Assembly (NCBI GenBank): GCA_944380845.1
Contig: CALWIU010000025.1
Coordinates: forward strand, 1-62,235
DNA from: an uncultured Clostridia bacterium
GTDB lineage: Bacteria > Bacillota > Clostridia > Oscillospirales > Acutalibacteraceae
Reading direction: 5' to 3'
Length of the DNA: 62,235 nt
The notes below the pieces were generated by a model. The model was not told the DNA's origin, did not search any database, and saw nothing but the letters and a program-made list of their open reading frames with translations. Both the position numbers and the translations under genes were made by a program. This document shows positions 10,591-20,361 of this stretch, piece after piece; position 1 is the stretch's first letter; the number at the start of each line of letters is the position of its first letter.

Positions 10591-10686
10591 ACTCGTACAA
10601 AACAATGAAAAGTGTTAAATAATATTCTTGAAGTCGTCAATTTGTCAGATTGCGGACAGCGGAAAAACACGAGAAAAAAGCCCCGG

Positions 10687-11157
10687 TTAATCGGCAATAT
10701 CTGCCGTTTGCAGCCGAACCACTTTTCCCAGCGAGGCAAGGGAGGTCTGCACCTGATAGCCGATCTTGCCGGCGCTGTAGAGAATGGTTTCAAACTGTTC
10801 CGCCGTGCGGTCAATCGTCACCGGGAACGGTTTTTTCAGGCCGATGGGCGAGCAGCCGCCATGCACATACCCCGTCAGCGGCAGCAGATCCTTTTGATGG
10901 ATCATCTCGACGCTTTTTTCCCGCACAGCTGCCGCCGCTTTTTTCAAATTCAGTTCCTTTGCCACCGGTACCATAAAGACAAAATATTTTCCGCTTTTCC
11001 CTTTGGTCACCAGCGTTTTAAATACCTGATCGGGATTCTGTTTCAGCACCGAAGCGACTTCAACACCGCTGAGCGCATCCGTTCCGACATAAGAATGAGC
11101 GGTATAGGGAATTTTTTTCTGGTCTAAAATCCGCATCACATTGGTTTTTTCTTCCAT
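10687..11157 (-). CDS. ybaK: YbaK/EbsC-type Cys-tRNA(Pro)/Cys-tRNA(Cys) deacylase
   Basis: 156 residues, complete YbaK/aminoacyl-tRNA deacylase domain. Visible signatures are the substrate-pocket Lys in QVFKTLV, the strand GKYFVFMVPV, and the Gly-rich loop GYVHGGCSPIGLKK that is typical of YbaK. The protein hydrolyses Cys that ProRS places on tRNA(Pro) by mistake. It lies directly downstream of cysS, a sensible neighbourhood, although a terminator-like hairpin stands between them. The weak AAAGGA ribosome site is about 10 nt before the ATG. Confidence 0.92.
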   Translation of the reverse strand: MEEKTNVMRILDQKKIPYTAHSYVGTDALSGVEVASVLKQNPDQVFKTLVTKGKSGKYFVFMVPVAKELNLKKAAAAVREKSVEMIHQKDLLPLTGYVHGGCSPIGLKKPFPVTIDRTAEQFETILYSAGKIGYQVQTSLASLGKVVRLQTADIAD

Positions 11158-11179
11158 TTTTCATCTTCCTTTGTTCATC

Positions 11180-11206
11180 AAAAGAGCCGCCGTACAGACG
11201 GCGGCT
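11180..11206 (-). terminator. Terminator-like hairpin after cysS
   Basis: Perfect 8-bp stem GCCGCCGT/ACGGCGGC at 11186-11205 with a 4-nt loop; on the minus strand it is followed by CTTTTGATG. The T-run is short, so some read-through into ybaK is possible. Confidence 0.55.
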
Positions 11207-11285
11207 GCAATCATTATACATGACACGGCGAAACCGCCGCCTGAAAGCAGATCCCATCGCCGCATGCTGCGGGGTTGGAACCCCC

Positions 11286-12680
11286 TCAGGCTCTGTGCCA
11301 TTTAACGCCCTGCGGCGTATCTTCCAAAAGAATGCCCATTTCTTTGAGCTGATCGCGGATCCGGTCGGCTTCCGCCCAGTTCTTTTCTTTTCTCGCCTGG
11401 GTTCTCTGCTCAACCAGCGCATTGATTTCATCATCCAGCGAACCGTTTTCTTTCCGGTTGTAAACCAACCCCAGCACGCCGGTCAGCTCATCAAATATTT
11501 TTGCGGCATATTCCGTTTCTGAACGGATGGGCGCATCGGTCAGCACCAGCTTGTTGATATCGCGTACCAGCTCAAAAACAGCTGCGATTGCATCGGCTGT
11601 GTTCAGATCATCGTCCATGGCGGCGCAAAATGCACGAACATGGCTGTCAATAACGGCTTTGACCTCTTCCCGCATGGGCGCGTCCACAGCGTTGCCGGCG
11701 CTGAAATCCAACGCATCCCGGCAGGTGTACAGCCGCTGCAAAGACGCCTTGCACTGTTCAAGGGAAGCATAGCTGTAATTGATGGGGCTGCGGTACTGAC
11801 AGGAAATCATCAGGTACCGGATCGGTTCATAGCCGAACTGTTCGGCGACATCGCGCACTGTGAAGAAATTCCCCAGCGATTTTGACATTTTCTGGTTATC
11901 CACGGTAATAAACCCGTTGTGCATCCAGTAACGCGCAAAGGGCACGCCATTGCAGCACTCGCTTTGTGCGATTTCATTTTCATGATGGGGAAAGATCAAA
12001 TCCTGCCCGCCGCAATGAATATCAATGGTGTTGCCCAAAAAACGGCGGCTCATGGCGGAGCACTCGATGTGCCAGCCGGGACGGCCCTTGCCCCACGGGG
12101 ATTCCCAATACGGCTCACCGGGTTTTGCGGCTTTCCACAGCGCAAAGTCCATGGCGTCCTTTTTGGTTTCGCCGATGTTGATACGCGCGCCTGCTTCCAG
12201 CTCTTCCAGCGGCTGATGCGACAGTTTCCCGTATTCGGGGAATTTTTTGGGACTGAAATACACATCCCCCTGCGATTCATAAGCATATCCTTTTTCGATC
12301 AGAGAAGATACAATCGAAAGGATCTCGTCGATATTTTCCGTCGCTTTCGGATGCACGGTCGCTTCTCTGACATTCAGACCGGCGGCATCGACCTTATATT
12401 CGGCAATGTATTTTTCAGAAATTTCCTTATAGGAAACGCCTTCTTCATTGGCGCGCTTGATGATCTTGTCGTCAATATCGGTGAAGTTCTGAACAAAAAT
12501 CACGCGATAACCGCGGTATTCCAAATACCGGCGCAAGACATCAAAAACGCAGATCGGACGCGCGTTGCCGATGTGGATATAATTATACACCGTCGGTCCG
12601 CAGGCATAAATGCGGAACTCGCCCTCGTGCAGAGGCACCAGCTCTTCTTTTTGACGGGTCAGGGTATTATAAATTTTCAT
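11286..12680 (-). CDS. cysS: Cysteinyl-tRNA synthetase
   Basis: 464 residues, class I synthetase. The HIGH signature appears as HIGN near residue 31, and the KMSKS loop is exact near residue 270. Zinc ligands are seen in YACGPTVYN (Cys) and in the [22 protein letters not shown] segment. The start at 12680 is chosen because it begins the normal N-terminus MKIYNTLT and has AGGAG upstream. It overlaps the end of cysE by 14 nt, so cysE-cysS form one unit supplying cysteine precursor and charging. Confidence 0.97.
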   Translation of the reverse strand: MKIYNTLTRQKEELVPLHEGEFRIYACGPTVYNYIHIGNARPICVFDVLRRYLEYRGYRVIFVQNFTDIDDKIIKRANEEGVSYKEISEKYIAEYKVDAAGLNVREATVHPKATENIDEILSIVSSLIEKGYAYESQGDVYFSPKKFPEYGKLSHQPLEELEAGARINIGETKKDAMDFALWKAAKPGEPYWESPWGKGRPGWHIECSAMSRRFLGNTIDIHCGGQDLIFPHHENEIAQSECCNGVPFARYWMHNGFITVDNQKMSKSLGNFFTVRDVAEQFGYEPIRYLMISCQYRSPINYSYASLEQCKASLQRLYTCRDALDFSAGNAVDAPMREEVKAVIDSHVRAFCAAMDDDLNTADAIAAVFELVRDINKLVLTDAPIRSETEYAAKIFDELTGVLGLVYNRKENGSLDDEINALVEQRTQARKEKNWAEADRIRDQLKEMGILLEDTPQGVKWHRA

Positions 12681-13323
12681 CTTGCTTCTTTTCTCCTTTC
12701 CTCTCGCCGTTTGCAGCGAGCAGGGCGTCAATTCGGGCGTTCAGCCGCGCCAGCTCCTGGGCAACGGGATCAGGAATATGAATCTGATCCAGATCATCCA
12801 CCCGCTTGCCTTCGATTTTAACCACGCGGGCGGGCACGCCCACCGCTGTGGCATTGGGCGGGATTTCCTCAAGCACCACTGCGCCGGCGGCAATGCGGGA
12901 ATGATCGCCGATGCGAAAAGGACCCAATACCTTTGCGCCGGAACCGATCATGACATGGTTGCCCACCGTTGGATGACGCTTACCGACATCTTTGCCGGTA
13001 CCGCCTAAGGTCACGCCCTGATAAATGGTCACATCATCGCCGATTTCAGCGGTTTCACCAATCACCACGCCGGTGCCGTGATCGATAAAAAACCGTCTGC
13101 CGATCTTTGCGCCGGGATGGATTTCTATCCCGGTTTTGCGTGAGGCACGCTGAGAAATCCACCTTGCCAAAAAACGAAGGTTATGTTCATAACACCAGTG
13201 CGCTTTTCGGTGGGCGCGAACCGCTTTATATCCGGGATATAAAAGCATGATCTCCAGCGCCGAGGACGCGGCAGGGTCGCGCTGCTTGACACAGGCGATA
13301 TCCTCTTTTATTCGATCAAACAT
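12667..13323 (-). CDS. cysE: Serine O-acetyltransferase
   Basis: 218 residues. Makes O-acetylserine from serine and acetyl-CoA, the committed step to cysteine. The left-handed beta-helix hexapeptide repeats run from about residue 65 to 165, with the active-site region [14 protein letters not shown] (catalytic His/Asp) and the Gly loop GGTGKD. The ATG at 13323 sits 5 nt after GGGGGA; an ATG two codons earlier touches the ribosome site. The gene overlaps cysS, as in many Bacillota where cysE and cysS are paired. Confidence 0.94.
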   Translation of the reverse strand: MFDRIKEDIACVKQRDPAASSALEIMLLYPGYKAVRAHRKAHWCYEHNLRFLARWISQRASRKTGIEIHPGAKIGRRFFIDHGTGVVIGETAEIGDDVTIYQGVTLGGTGKDVGKRHPTVGNHVMIGSGAKVLGPFRIGDHSRIAAGAVVLEEIPPNATAVGVPARVVKIEGKRVDDLDQIHIPDPVAQELARLNARIDALLAANGERKGEKKQDENL

Positions 13324-13354
13324 ATCCATCCCCCAATGGCCGGTCCAGTACCGG

Positions 13355-14725
13355 TCAGATATCCAGTCCTTTTTCCTTCAGCGACATCTTCACCTGTGCG
13401 CTTTTGCGAATTTTGGCAAACACCGACTGCCGTAAAAACATCGGCGCGTGTGATTCACTCAATTCCTTCAGCGCGTCCAAATGCAGCGGTGTACCGTCTT
13501 TGACGACCAAAAGCATATGCGATTTTGACCGCTGTCTTGCCGCCGGGAAAAAGTTGTCGTCCGGCAGCACACAAAGATTCGGCATGGATCGATACTGCTG
13601 CGGTACGGCATCGGAAAAGCTCTCACGCACGGCAATTTCAAAAAACGGAAAAGTCTGATGATACAACGACTCCAAAAAAGGCGCGTATTGCTCTTTTTGC
13701 GGAAAGGACAGGGCAAGCATACAAAGAAATTCCGCATCATGGCGGCTTGCAAAGATATGCGGCGCGCCGATATAGGCATACTGTGCATTGAGTTTTTTCT
13801 GTTTTTCCGGCTGGAGCTTTTGCATAAGCTGCTGGTATTTTTCAACAAACAGCGCGTAGGTTTCGTCATCCATCAACCAGAAATAGCGATAAAATTTTTC
13901 ATACAAATTACAGATCCAGCGGTACAAGACCTCTTGCAGATACGATTCGTCGCCATCGACAGGCGCCTGACTGTCCTGGGCGATGGTCTCCGCGGCTATG
14001 CTGTAAATCTCGGAAAACATATCGCAAAACGCCAAAAGATGTTCTTTGGTAGGCGTATCCCGCCGGGAATCTTGCAGCGGCAGGATCTGACGCTCATGAA
14101 AAGCGTTGGGACAGCCCATAACATGACGGGCAAAAAGGAAGGCGCGGAAAATAAAAAGATAATCCGAATAGGGATTCTCTGTATCAAAATACAGCCGGCG
14201 ATTTTCCAAAAATGCCTTACGGTAACATTTATTGCCCAGCGCAAACGCCCGAAGGAACAAATACTCATACTTCGGCGCTTCCGGCAGCGGCGCCAGTTTG
14301 TCTTCGTATTCATCAAAATGAGGAAGCATTCCTTCCCCAAACAAATAATTGCGAAAGACCACGACATCGGGCTTTTTTTCACTTGCGTCAATGGTTTCGC
14401 ACAATTTTTCTATCGTCTCGTCGGTAATAAAATCCTTCGCCGATAAAAAAAGCACATAATCGCCCTCCGCCGACTTCAGCCCGCGGTTCATGGCTTCAAA
14501 GGGCGTTTCAAAATTTCCTTTTATTAAATAAAAACCAACATATTTTTCACACGCCACTGCGGCGGTGTCTAAAGACCCGTCCGTTGAGCCGCCGTCCACA
14601 ATCACCACTTCAAAATTTTCATCCGTCTGGTGGATCAGCGCATCGAGGGCTTTTGGCAAATATCGGTTGTCATTTTTAACAGGAAGAATAACGGAAAATT
14701 TCGGCAAAACAAACCGCCCTTTCAC
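13355..14725 (-). CDS. Family 2 glycosyltransferase with long C-terminal extension
   Basis: 456 residues. The N-terminal 240 residues are a GT-A fold: [14 protein letters not shown], then [12 protein letters not shown], and a later sugar-nucleotide segment [12 protein letters not shown]. At the position where most relatives have DxD this reads SAKD, so metal binding may be changed. The second half (about residues 250-456) is not a recognised domain. The GTG start overlaps the stop of the IspD/TarI-like gene as GTGA, so the two are translationally coupled, suggesting a shared product such as a CDP-linked polyol-phosphate glycan. Donor and acceptor are unknown. Confidence 0.8.
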   Translation of the reverse strand: MKGRFVLPKFSVILPVKNDNRYLPKALDALIHQTDENFEVVIVDGGSTDGSLDTAAVACEKYVGFYLIKGNFETPFEAMNRGLKSAEGDYVLFLSAKDFITDETIEKLCETIDASEKKPDVVVFRNYLFGEGMLPHFDEYEDKLAPLPEAPKYEYLFLRAFALGNKCYRKAFLENRRLYFDTENPYSDYLFIFRAFLFARHVMGCPNAFHERQILPLQDSRRDTPTKEHLLAFCDMFSEIYSIAAETIAQDSQAPVDGDESYLQEVLYRWICNLYEKFYRYFWLMDDETYALFVEKYQQLMQKLQPEKQKKLNAQYAYIGAPHIFASRHDAEFLCMLALSFPQKEQYAPFLESLYHQTFPFFEIAVRESFSDAVPQQYRSMPNLCVLPDDNFFPAARQRSKSHMLLVVKDGTPLHLDALKELSESHAPMFLRQSVFAKIRKSAQVKMSLKEKGLDI

Positions 14726-15399
14726 GAAAGTTTCAAATCGGAAGGAACCGTGATTTTAATATTTTCACGGCTGCCTGCCACCAGTTTTACCGGCTCGCCG
14801 CTGACCACAAAAACAGAACAGCCATCTGTCAGGCGGGACAAGTCGTCGTCAGACATACGATCCATCAGCATTTTGAGTTTCAGAGCGGAAAAGCTCTGCG
14901 GCGTCTGCGCGTGATAAAGAGTCGCACGATCCGGCACCGACGAAATGTATTCGCCGTCCAGACTGACCAGAATGGTATCAACGGCGGGGACGACCGTATT
15001 GCACGCGCCGCATTCCCGGGCGGCACGGATATTCTCAGTAATCATTTTTTCTGTCACGAAGGGACGCACACCGTCGTGTGTAACCAGAATCGTATTTTCA
15101 TCTGCGCCCATTTGCGCAAACACAAAATCGACCAGACGGCGAAGGGTCGCGCTGCGGTCTTTGCCGCCGCTTATCAGGAAAAACCGATTCTGAGGGAAAT
15201 AGTCGTCTAAAAGCTTTTTGCCGTAGTCCAGATAATCAGAAGGCAGGGCGATTAAAATCTGCCCGATGTCACGGCATTCGGCAAAACGGCGGACAGAGTG
15301 AACAAGGATCGGTTCGCCGTCAAGGGGCAAAAATTGCTTGGGCAGCGCTGTGCCCATCCTGCTGCCGTGCCCGGCGGCAAGGATCACGCCGATGTTCAC
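14722..15399 (-). CDS. IspD/TarI family cytidylyltransferase
   Basis: 225 residues. Transfers CMP to a polyol phosphate. The signature ILAAGHGSRMG with PKQF is at the N-terminus; the VTHDGVRPF, AVDTI and TPQSF segments line the active site. Either it makes CDP-methylerythritol in isoprenoid synthesis (IspD) or CDP-ribitol for teichoic-type polymers (TarI). VTHDGVRPFVT and YHAQTPQSF read closer to TarI as I remember the families, and coupling with a glycosyltransferase agrees with that, but IspD is not excluded. The GTG start at 15399 has GGGAGG 8 nt upstream. Confidence 0.85.
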   Translation of the reverse strand: MNIGVILAAGHGSRMGTALPKQFLPLDGEPILVHSVRRFAECRDIGQILIALPSDYLDYGKKLLDDYFPQNRFFLISGGKDRSATLRRLVDFVFAQMGADENTILVTHDGVRPFVTEKMITENIRAARECGACNTVVPAVDTILVSLDGEYISSVPDRATLYHAQTPQSFSALKLKMLMDRMSDDDLSRLTDGCSVFVVSGEPVKLVAGSRENIKITVPSDLKLS

Positions 15400-15438
15400 A
15401 AAAATCGCCTCCCTGTGAACGGATAAAACAACGCCTAT

Positions 15439-15467
15439 AGTATAGCATGGAAGCCAGCATATTGCAA
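15439..15467 (-). promoter_or_regulatory. Promoter of the cytidylyltransferase-glycosyltransferase pair
   Basis: TTGCAA (15467-15462) and TATACT (15444-15439), spacer 17 bp, about 40 nt before the GTG start. cysE-cysS may be transcribed from here as well, as no promoter was seen in the 31 bp before cysE. Confidence 0.65.
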
Positions 15468-15484
15468 GGGGCGAAAAGCGAAAC

Positions 15485-15512
15485 AAAAAGGGCTGCCGCA
15501 TTACGACAGCCC
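15485..15512 (-). terminator. Terminator of rhaA
   Basis: Stem GGGCTG/CAGCCC at 15490-15512 followed on the minus strand by TTTTT. It begins about 12 nt after the rhaA stop. Confidence 0.75.
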
Positions 15513-15523
15513 CGATAAAGAAA

Positions 15524-16756
15524 TCAGCGGCACAGTGTTTTTTCGTATGCGCGCACTTCTTCGAGATACGCACCGGGAACGCCCTGCCTTGTCAGATATT
15601 CCATCCAGACATCGCCAAACGGCGCGGTTTTCAGTTCCTCCTGCCAAACCATCAACGCGGTCATATCATTTTGATCCTGAAGAGACCGCAGGGTTTCATT
15701 GGGCTGCAACAGCGCAAAAAGCAGGGCTTTCTGTACATTCCGCACACCGGTGATCCATGCGGAAATACGATTGATTGACGCATCAAAATAATCCGTTGCC
15801 AAAAACACGCGGGACAACGCATCTGCGCGGACGATCTCCCGGGCGATTTCACGGGTTTCGTCGTCAAAAAGAACCACATGGTCAGAATCCCAGCGCATTG
15901 GGCGCGTAATATGCAGCGCGATTTTTTCATGGAACAAAAGCAATGAGGAAATCTTATCGGATACCAGTTCGGTGGGATGATAGTGACCGTTGTCCATCAG
16001 CGGCGTGATTTTGCGGCCGGCTGCATAACTCAGCGCAAATTCAGCAGAACCGACCGTATATGCCTCCAGACCAATGCCGAAAACTTTGGATTCCAGCGTT
16101 ACATACACCTTGGAACGATCAAAGGGGACTGACAAAATTTCATCCAGTGATTCCATGAACCGGCGGCGGGGCGCCATGCGGTCGCCGGGGATATCTTTCA
16201 TGCCGTCGGGGATCCAGATATTCATGACGCAGCTTTCCCCTGTTTCTTCCGCAAAATATTCGGCAATCGCAAGGCAGCGCTTGCCGTGTTCAATCCAGAA
16301 AGAACGCACGGATTTATCCGGAGAGGACAGCGTCAGGTTGTTTTTCACCATCGGATGCGCAAAAAAGGTAGGGTTAAAATCCAGCCCGACACCGTGCGCT
16401 TTGGCAAACTCGACCCATTTTTTGAAATGCTTTGGTTCGATCGTATCTCTGTCAATATGCTCGCCCGGCTCGGCAATGGCGTAACTGGCATGGAGATTCA
16501 GTTTCTTTTTGCCGGGGATCAGCGAAAAAGCTTTGTCCAGATCCGCCATCAACTCGTCGGGCGTGCGGGCGCGTCCGGGGTAATCGCCTGTTGTTTGAAT
16601 ACCGCCGCTGAGCGAATCGCTGCCATCAAACCCGATGACATCATCTCCCTGCCAGCAATGGATCGAAATCGGCACCGTTGCCAGCTTTTGCAAAGCCTGT
16701 TCGCAATCCACCCCGAACGAGGCGTATTGCTTTTTTGCTTCTTCATACCGTGACAT
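15524..16756 (-). CDS. rhaA: L-rhamnose isomerase
   Basis: 410 residues, the usual RhaA length. Interconverts L-rhamnose and L-rhamnulose. Recognisable segments are ISIHCWQGDDV near the N-terminus, NPTFFAHP, and the metal-site region LMDNGHYHPTE. The ATG at 16756 has AAGGAGG 7 nt upstream. It stands alone: no rhamnulokinase or aldolase gene is adjacent. It has its own promoter and terminator, so it is not part of the glycan operon next to it, which would use dTDP-rhamnose rather than free rhamnose. Confidence 0.93.
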   Translation of the reverse strand: MSRYEEAKKQYASFGVDCEQALQKLATVPISIHCWQGDDVIGFDGSDSLSGGIQTTGDYPGRARTPDELMADLDKAFSLIPGKKKLNLHASYAIAEPGEHIDRDTIEPKHFKKWVEFAKAHGVGLDFNPTFFAHPMVKNNLTLSSPDKSVRSFWIEHGKRCLAIAEYFAEETGESCVMNIWIPDGMKDIPGDRMAPRRRFMESLDEILSVPFDRSKVYVTLESKVFGIGLEAYTVGSAEFALSYAAGRKITPLMDNGHYHPTELVSDKISSLLLFHEKIALHITRPMRWDSDHVVLFDDETREIAREIVRADALSRVFLATDYFDASINRISAWITGVRNVQKALLFALLQPNETLRSLQDQNDMTALMVWQEELKTAPFGDVWMEYLTRQGVPGAYLEEVRAYEKTLCR

Positions 16757-16796
16757 GGTAGGCCCTCCTTGGCGCACATGCGCAATCTTTTTGTTT

Positions 16797-16824
16797 ATCA
16801 TACCATATCGCGGAAAAAAGTAAA
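16797..16824 (-). promoter_or_regulatory. Promoter of rhaA
   Basis: TTTACT (16824-16819) and TATGAT (16802-16797), spacer 16 bp. An inverted GCGCACATGCGC occurs just downstream in the leader (plus strand 16776-16787). Confidence 0.5.
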
Positions 16825-16865
16825 GAGTTTTTAGATAATACCAACAAAAAACTTCCCTTTGTTTG

Positions 16866-16901
16866 CAAAAAAAGATCCCGCCGATCCAGAATCAGCGGGT
16901 C
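16866..16901 (-). terminator. Terminator of the glycan operon, overlapping the last stop codon
   Basis: The stem 16874-16901 with a run of seven T on the minus strand (complement 16867-16873). The 5' arm includes the TGA stop (16894-16892) of the last glycosyltransferase, so the hairpin can form only as the ribosome finishes. Confidence 0.8.
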
Positions 16902-17866
16902 AGAAGATACGGCAAAAGATACAGTCGGAAAAACCGCATTTGATACAAAAGCTTCGCTTTCCAATTTTCGCAGGGATGAGAAACGCCCAGCAGCGTAATG
17001 CTTTCGCGGAACATCGGGCTTTCACACAGCGAACGGTAGCGGCGGCAGGTCAGTTTACCGCCCGCTTTCTCACTACGCATCAATTCATAAAACAGAAAAT
17101 CCATATAAAAGGCTGCAAGCTGTTTTTCCTTTTCCGGGCAGCCGGCAACAAGCGTTCGGCAGCAGGAATATTCTTTCGCCAGACTTTCGGCATAGCCTTT
17201 TTTGCAGGGGGTGCGGGTAGCGGATTGGGCGGTATCCAGCCAATATTCATAAAAACTGCCGCGCACTGCGGCTGCACGCCGGGCAAGCATCAGCGCTTCG
17301 ATATTAAAAACCATATCTTCGCTGACCGTCATATCCTCGCGGAACCGAAGATGATTCTTTTGCAAAAAAGGAAGAGAAAAGCAAACCCGGACGCTGTAGC
17401 AGAGGTCAAAAGAAAAAAAAGGCGCGGGGTTCGCCTTGGCTAAATCCGTCCCCGGCATGACGCAGTTTACGGGGAAACCGGTTTTTTCCGTCCGGTTTTC
17501 CGGCATCAGCGTGATATCGGAAAACAGCACTTCGGTGTCCAGCTCACGGGCTGTTCGGCAAAAGGTCAGAGGGAATCCCTCCCCTGCCCGGTCGTCGCTG
17601 TCCAGAAAGCAAACATACGATCCCTGCGCATTGGCAAGTCCGGTGTTGCGGGCAGCGGAAACGCCCCGGTTCTCCTGCCGCAGCACCCGGATGTTTTCTT
17701 TTTGATAGGCAAGCGGGATATGTGAATGCGCTTCGTCTGAACCGTCATCGACGATCAGCACCAACACCTCGGGCGGCACATGACCCAGCGACTGCATACA
17801 GCGGTCAAAAACCGCCCGGTCGGTATTATAATAAGGAACAATCACCGTACAAAGTCTTTCGCTCAT
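16892..17866 (-). CDS. Family 2 glycosyltransferase, last gene of the glycan operon
   Basis: 324 residues. GT-A fold: CTVIVPYYNTDR, VLIVDDGSDE, and the metal-binding motif CFLDSDDRA. A helical C-terminal region of about 120 residues follows. The start at 17866 is used because it has GGAAGGG upstream and overlaps the flippase stop as ATGA. Donor sugar unknown. As the last of the nine operon genes it probably adds one sugar to the lipid-linked repeat unit on the cytoplasmic face. Confidence 0.88.
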   Translation of the reverse strand: MSERLCTVIVPYYNTDRAVFDRCMQSLGHVPPEVLVLIVDDGSDEAHSHIPLAYQKENIRVLRQENRGVSAARNTGLANAQGSYVCFLDSDDRAGEGFPLTFCRTARELDTEVLFSDITLMPENRTEKTGFPVNCVMPGTDLAKANPAPFFSFDLCYSVRVCFSLPFLQKNHLRFREDMTVSEDMVFNIEALMLARRAAAVRGSFYEYWLDTAQSATRTPCKKGYAESLAKEYSCCRTLVAGCPEKEKQLAAFYMDFLFYELMRSEKAGGKLTCRRYRSLCESPMFRESITLLGVSHPCENWKAKLLYQMRFFRLYLLPYLLTR

Positions 17867-19422
17867 GAACGCGCCCTTCCTTTTGGCAGCTTGCTTTTTA
17901 CAATGCCGATCATATTGCCAGCCGCACTTTTGAACATGGCAAACTCCTTTGTCCGCAAAAAGACCAGTACAAATACCAGATTCGGCACGATGCTGCAAAT
18001 CACAAATTTTAAGATCAGATCCACAATCGGCTGAATATGTATCCACCCGCAAAGGAAATGACAAATCATACATTCACCGCACAAAATCAGCAAATACACA
18101 AAATATCTGCCGAAAAACGGCGCGCTGCTTTTGTGGAACCCATGCTTATACAGCGCCCACGGGCTGTACCAAACATCCGTCACGATCCGCGCGAACGCAG
18201 TAGAAATCTGGATGCCGAACACGCCATAATCCGCGCCAAGTAAAATCGACAGGGCAATTTTGATTCCTGCGGTCACAAAAGAGATCAGCCGCCCGTAATG
18301 AAAGATGCCGAGCGTCTGCATATAGGTCCATACCGCGCTCTGCATACCGACCAGATAAAAATTGATGGCAAGTGCCACCGGAATGGATGCGTCCATCACA
18401 AACTCTTCGCCGAAACAGACGCGAACCAGATCGGAAGAAACGAAAATAATGCCAACCGTCCCCCAGCTGTACAGCCAGAAATTGCTCAGGTTGATGAAAC
18501 GAAACATTTCATATCGCTTTTCGTTGTCCTCCAGCGCGTTATGATTGCCGATGCTGGCGGTCATGCCGTCAAAAACCTGAGAAAAAAGCGTGGTCAGGGT
18601 GCTGATAAACAGCGTGTAGTTGGAAGTGATGCCAGAAGTCAGCAAACCACGGAAATATGTGATAATAATATTGTCGGTGTTGTTGACGACCAGTCCGGAA
18701 ATCCGCGTCAGCAAAAGATCGCGGGTGTTGGCGAAAAGCAGACGGCGGGTCTTTTTGTCTAAGGGAGCGGCGTTTTTATCGGCGATATATGGATATTTTT
18801 TGCGGGCGATGATATATATCGCCAGATTGTACAGCACCGTTCCGACCGTCTGGATGGCAAGATAGCTGATATAGTTACGCGTGATGGCAAGAAAAATCAT
18901 TTGCAGGATACTTTGCAAAATCGTTGTGACATAACTAAGCCCCGTAACAATATAGTTTTGCTGAGACGCCAGCAAAAAAGAGCCGCGGAAGCTGAAAAAA
19001 TAAGCGATCACCTGATTAAAGAGGAAAACGCCGTATAAAAAATACACGCTTTCGCTGATGGAATCCGGCATTTCCACCAGATACTGCAAAAACGGCGCCA
19101 CCGCGATTCCCAACACAGCGGTCACGATGCCGATGATCCGGTAGGCTTTCGCGAAAAAACGCATGAGGGAAGCGACCCTCGCGGTATCGTTTTCGGCAAT
19201 CGCCCCGTAAAGAGAATATACAATGGCAATGCCGATGCCCAATTCAGCGATGGTCAGCATGGAAAGAATATTGGAGAAAAAGCCGCTTACGCCCAGATAA
19301 TCATCGGGTAGAAAACGGACAAATACGATTCGGCACACAAAGCCCAAAAGCGTATTGACAACATAGCCGCCGATGCCGACAGCAATGTTGCGCATGGAAT
19401 TTTCAGTGCGGGAATGGCTCAC
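17863..19422 (-). CDS. Polysaccharide flippase (Wzx/MOP superfamily)
   Basis: 519 residues with about 14 hydrophobic helices across the chain, beginning RNIAVGIGGYVVNTLLGFV. It has the MOP-superfamily feel: an N-terminal GVSGFFSNILSMLTIAELGIG segment and paired halves. It moves lipid-linked oligosaccharide across the membrane. The start is a GTG with GGAGGG upstream; an internal ATG at residue 10 is a possible alternative. The downstream glycosyltransferase overlaps it by 4 nt. No Wzy-like polymerase was seen in the operon. Confidence 0.87.
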   Translation of the reverse strand: MSHSRTENSMRNIAVGIGGYVVNTLLGFVCRIVFVRFLPDDYLGVSGFFSNILSMLTIAELGIGIAIVYSLYGAIAENDTARVASLMRFFAKAYRIIGIVTAVLGIAVAPFLQYLVEMPDSISESVYFLYGVFLFNQVIAYFFSFRGSFLLASQQNYIVTGLSYVTTILQSILQMIFLAITRNYISYLAIQTVGTVLYNLAIYIIARKKYPYIADKNAAPLDKKTRRLLFANTRDLLLTRISGLVVNNTDNIIITYFRGLLTSGITSNYTLFISTLTTLFSQVFDGMTASIGNHNALEDNEKRYEMFRFINLSNFWLYSWGTVGIIFVSSDLVRVCFGEEFVMDASIPVALAINFYLVGMQSAVWTYMQTLGIFHYGRLISFVTAGIKIALSILLGADYGVFGIQISTAFARIVTDVWYSPWALYKHGFHKSSAPFFGRYFVYLLILCGECMICHFLCGWIHIQPIVDLILKFVICSIVPNLVFVLVFLRTKEFAMFKSAAGNMIGIVKSKLPKGRARS

Positions 19423-19463
19423 CAGTTCTCTACCCTCCTTACGGTGCGACTTTCGGTCATGCT

Positions 19464-20330
19464 TTATGATTTTTTAATAAGTCTTTTGATTTTCCGGGGA
19501 AGCCGATAGGTCAAAAGATGCAGATTTTTATAAACGGTATAATCCTGCAAATAGAAATCCGGATCCTTTGAGGAAGTCTGACGGTTTCGATTCAGCCCCT
19601 CATGCAAATAATATTTCTGCACAAGGTCAAGTTTGCTGTATAAATTGGCGTTTTTGAGAATCGCCCGCTCACAGATCCGGCTGATTTCATCCTGACTGCG
19701 GGTGCTGGTCAGATTTTCCGCATGGCGGCGATACGCATAGAGGGTTTTTTCAATGGGCTTGACCTTAAAATTCGCAAAAATGCGCTGCCAGTAATCAAAA
19801 TCTTCCGCCAAAAACAGAGAAGGGTTATAGTCGCCGACAATGGCATAGACCCGGCGCGTATACATAAAGCAGGCGCCGACAATGTTTGTGCCCATGATTT
19901 GGCGCAGCTCCATGTTTTCGGGCATGATCCATTCGTCCACTTTTTTGCCGTCGGCGTCAATCACATCGCAGGATGAAAAAACAAAACCAAGCTCCCGGTC
20001 AGATTCCAGTGTTTTGACCATGGTTTCAAAGGCATCGGGATAATACACATTATCGTCGGATGTCCATGTCAGGTATTCGCCGACCGACATGGCAAAGCCG
20101 CGGTTCAGGCTGCGGGGAAGCTGAATGTTTTTGGGATTCTTATAATAGGTGATCCGTTTGTCCTTGTCAGCATAAGAACGCGCGATCTCCTCGGTTCGAT
20201 CGGTCGAGCCATCGTCTATAATAATCAGTTCCCAATCCGAATAAGTCTGGGCTAAAACGCTGTCAATGCTTTGCGACAAATACTTTTCTCCGTTATAAGT
20301 CGGAAGAACGACGGATACCATTCTGTTCAT
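19464..20330 (-). CDS. Family 2 glycosyltransferase
   Basis: 288 residues. GT-A fold with VSVVLPTYNGEKYL, IIIDDGSTDRT and the DxD-like WTSDDNVYY. The later EDFDYWQRIF motif supplies the ED(Y) acceptor-activation region common in this group. A strong AAAAGGAG site precedes the ATG. Sits between the epimerase and the flippase gene, consistent with building a repeat unit that contains ManNAc or a derivative. Confidence 0.9.
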   Translation of the reverse strand: MNRMVSVVLPTYNGEKYLSQSIDSVLAQTYSDWELIIIDDGSTDRTEEIARSYADKDKRITYYKNPKNIQLPRSLNRGFAMSVGEYLTWTSDDNVYYPDAFETMVKTLESDRELGFVFSSCDVIDADGKKVDEWIMPENMELRQIMGTNIVGACFMYTRRVYAIVGDYNPSLFLAEDFDYWQRIFANFKVKPIEKTLYAYRRHAENLTSTRSQDEISRICERAILKNANLYSKLDLVQKYYLHEGLNRNRQTSSKDPDFYLQDYTVYKNLHLLTYRLPRKIKRLIKKS

Positions 20331-20361
20331 ATCTATTCTCCTTTTTTATATAAAAGTTATT

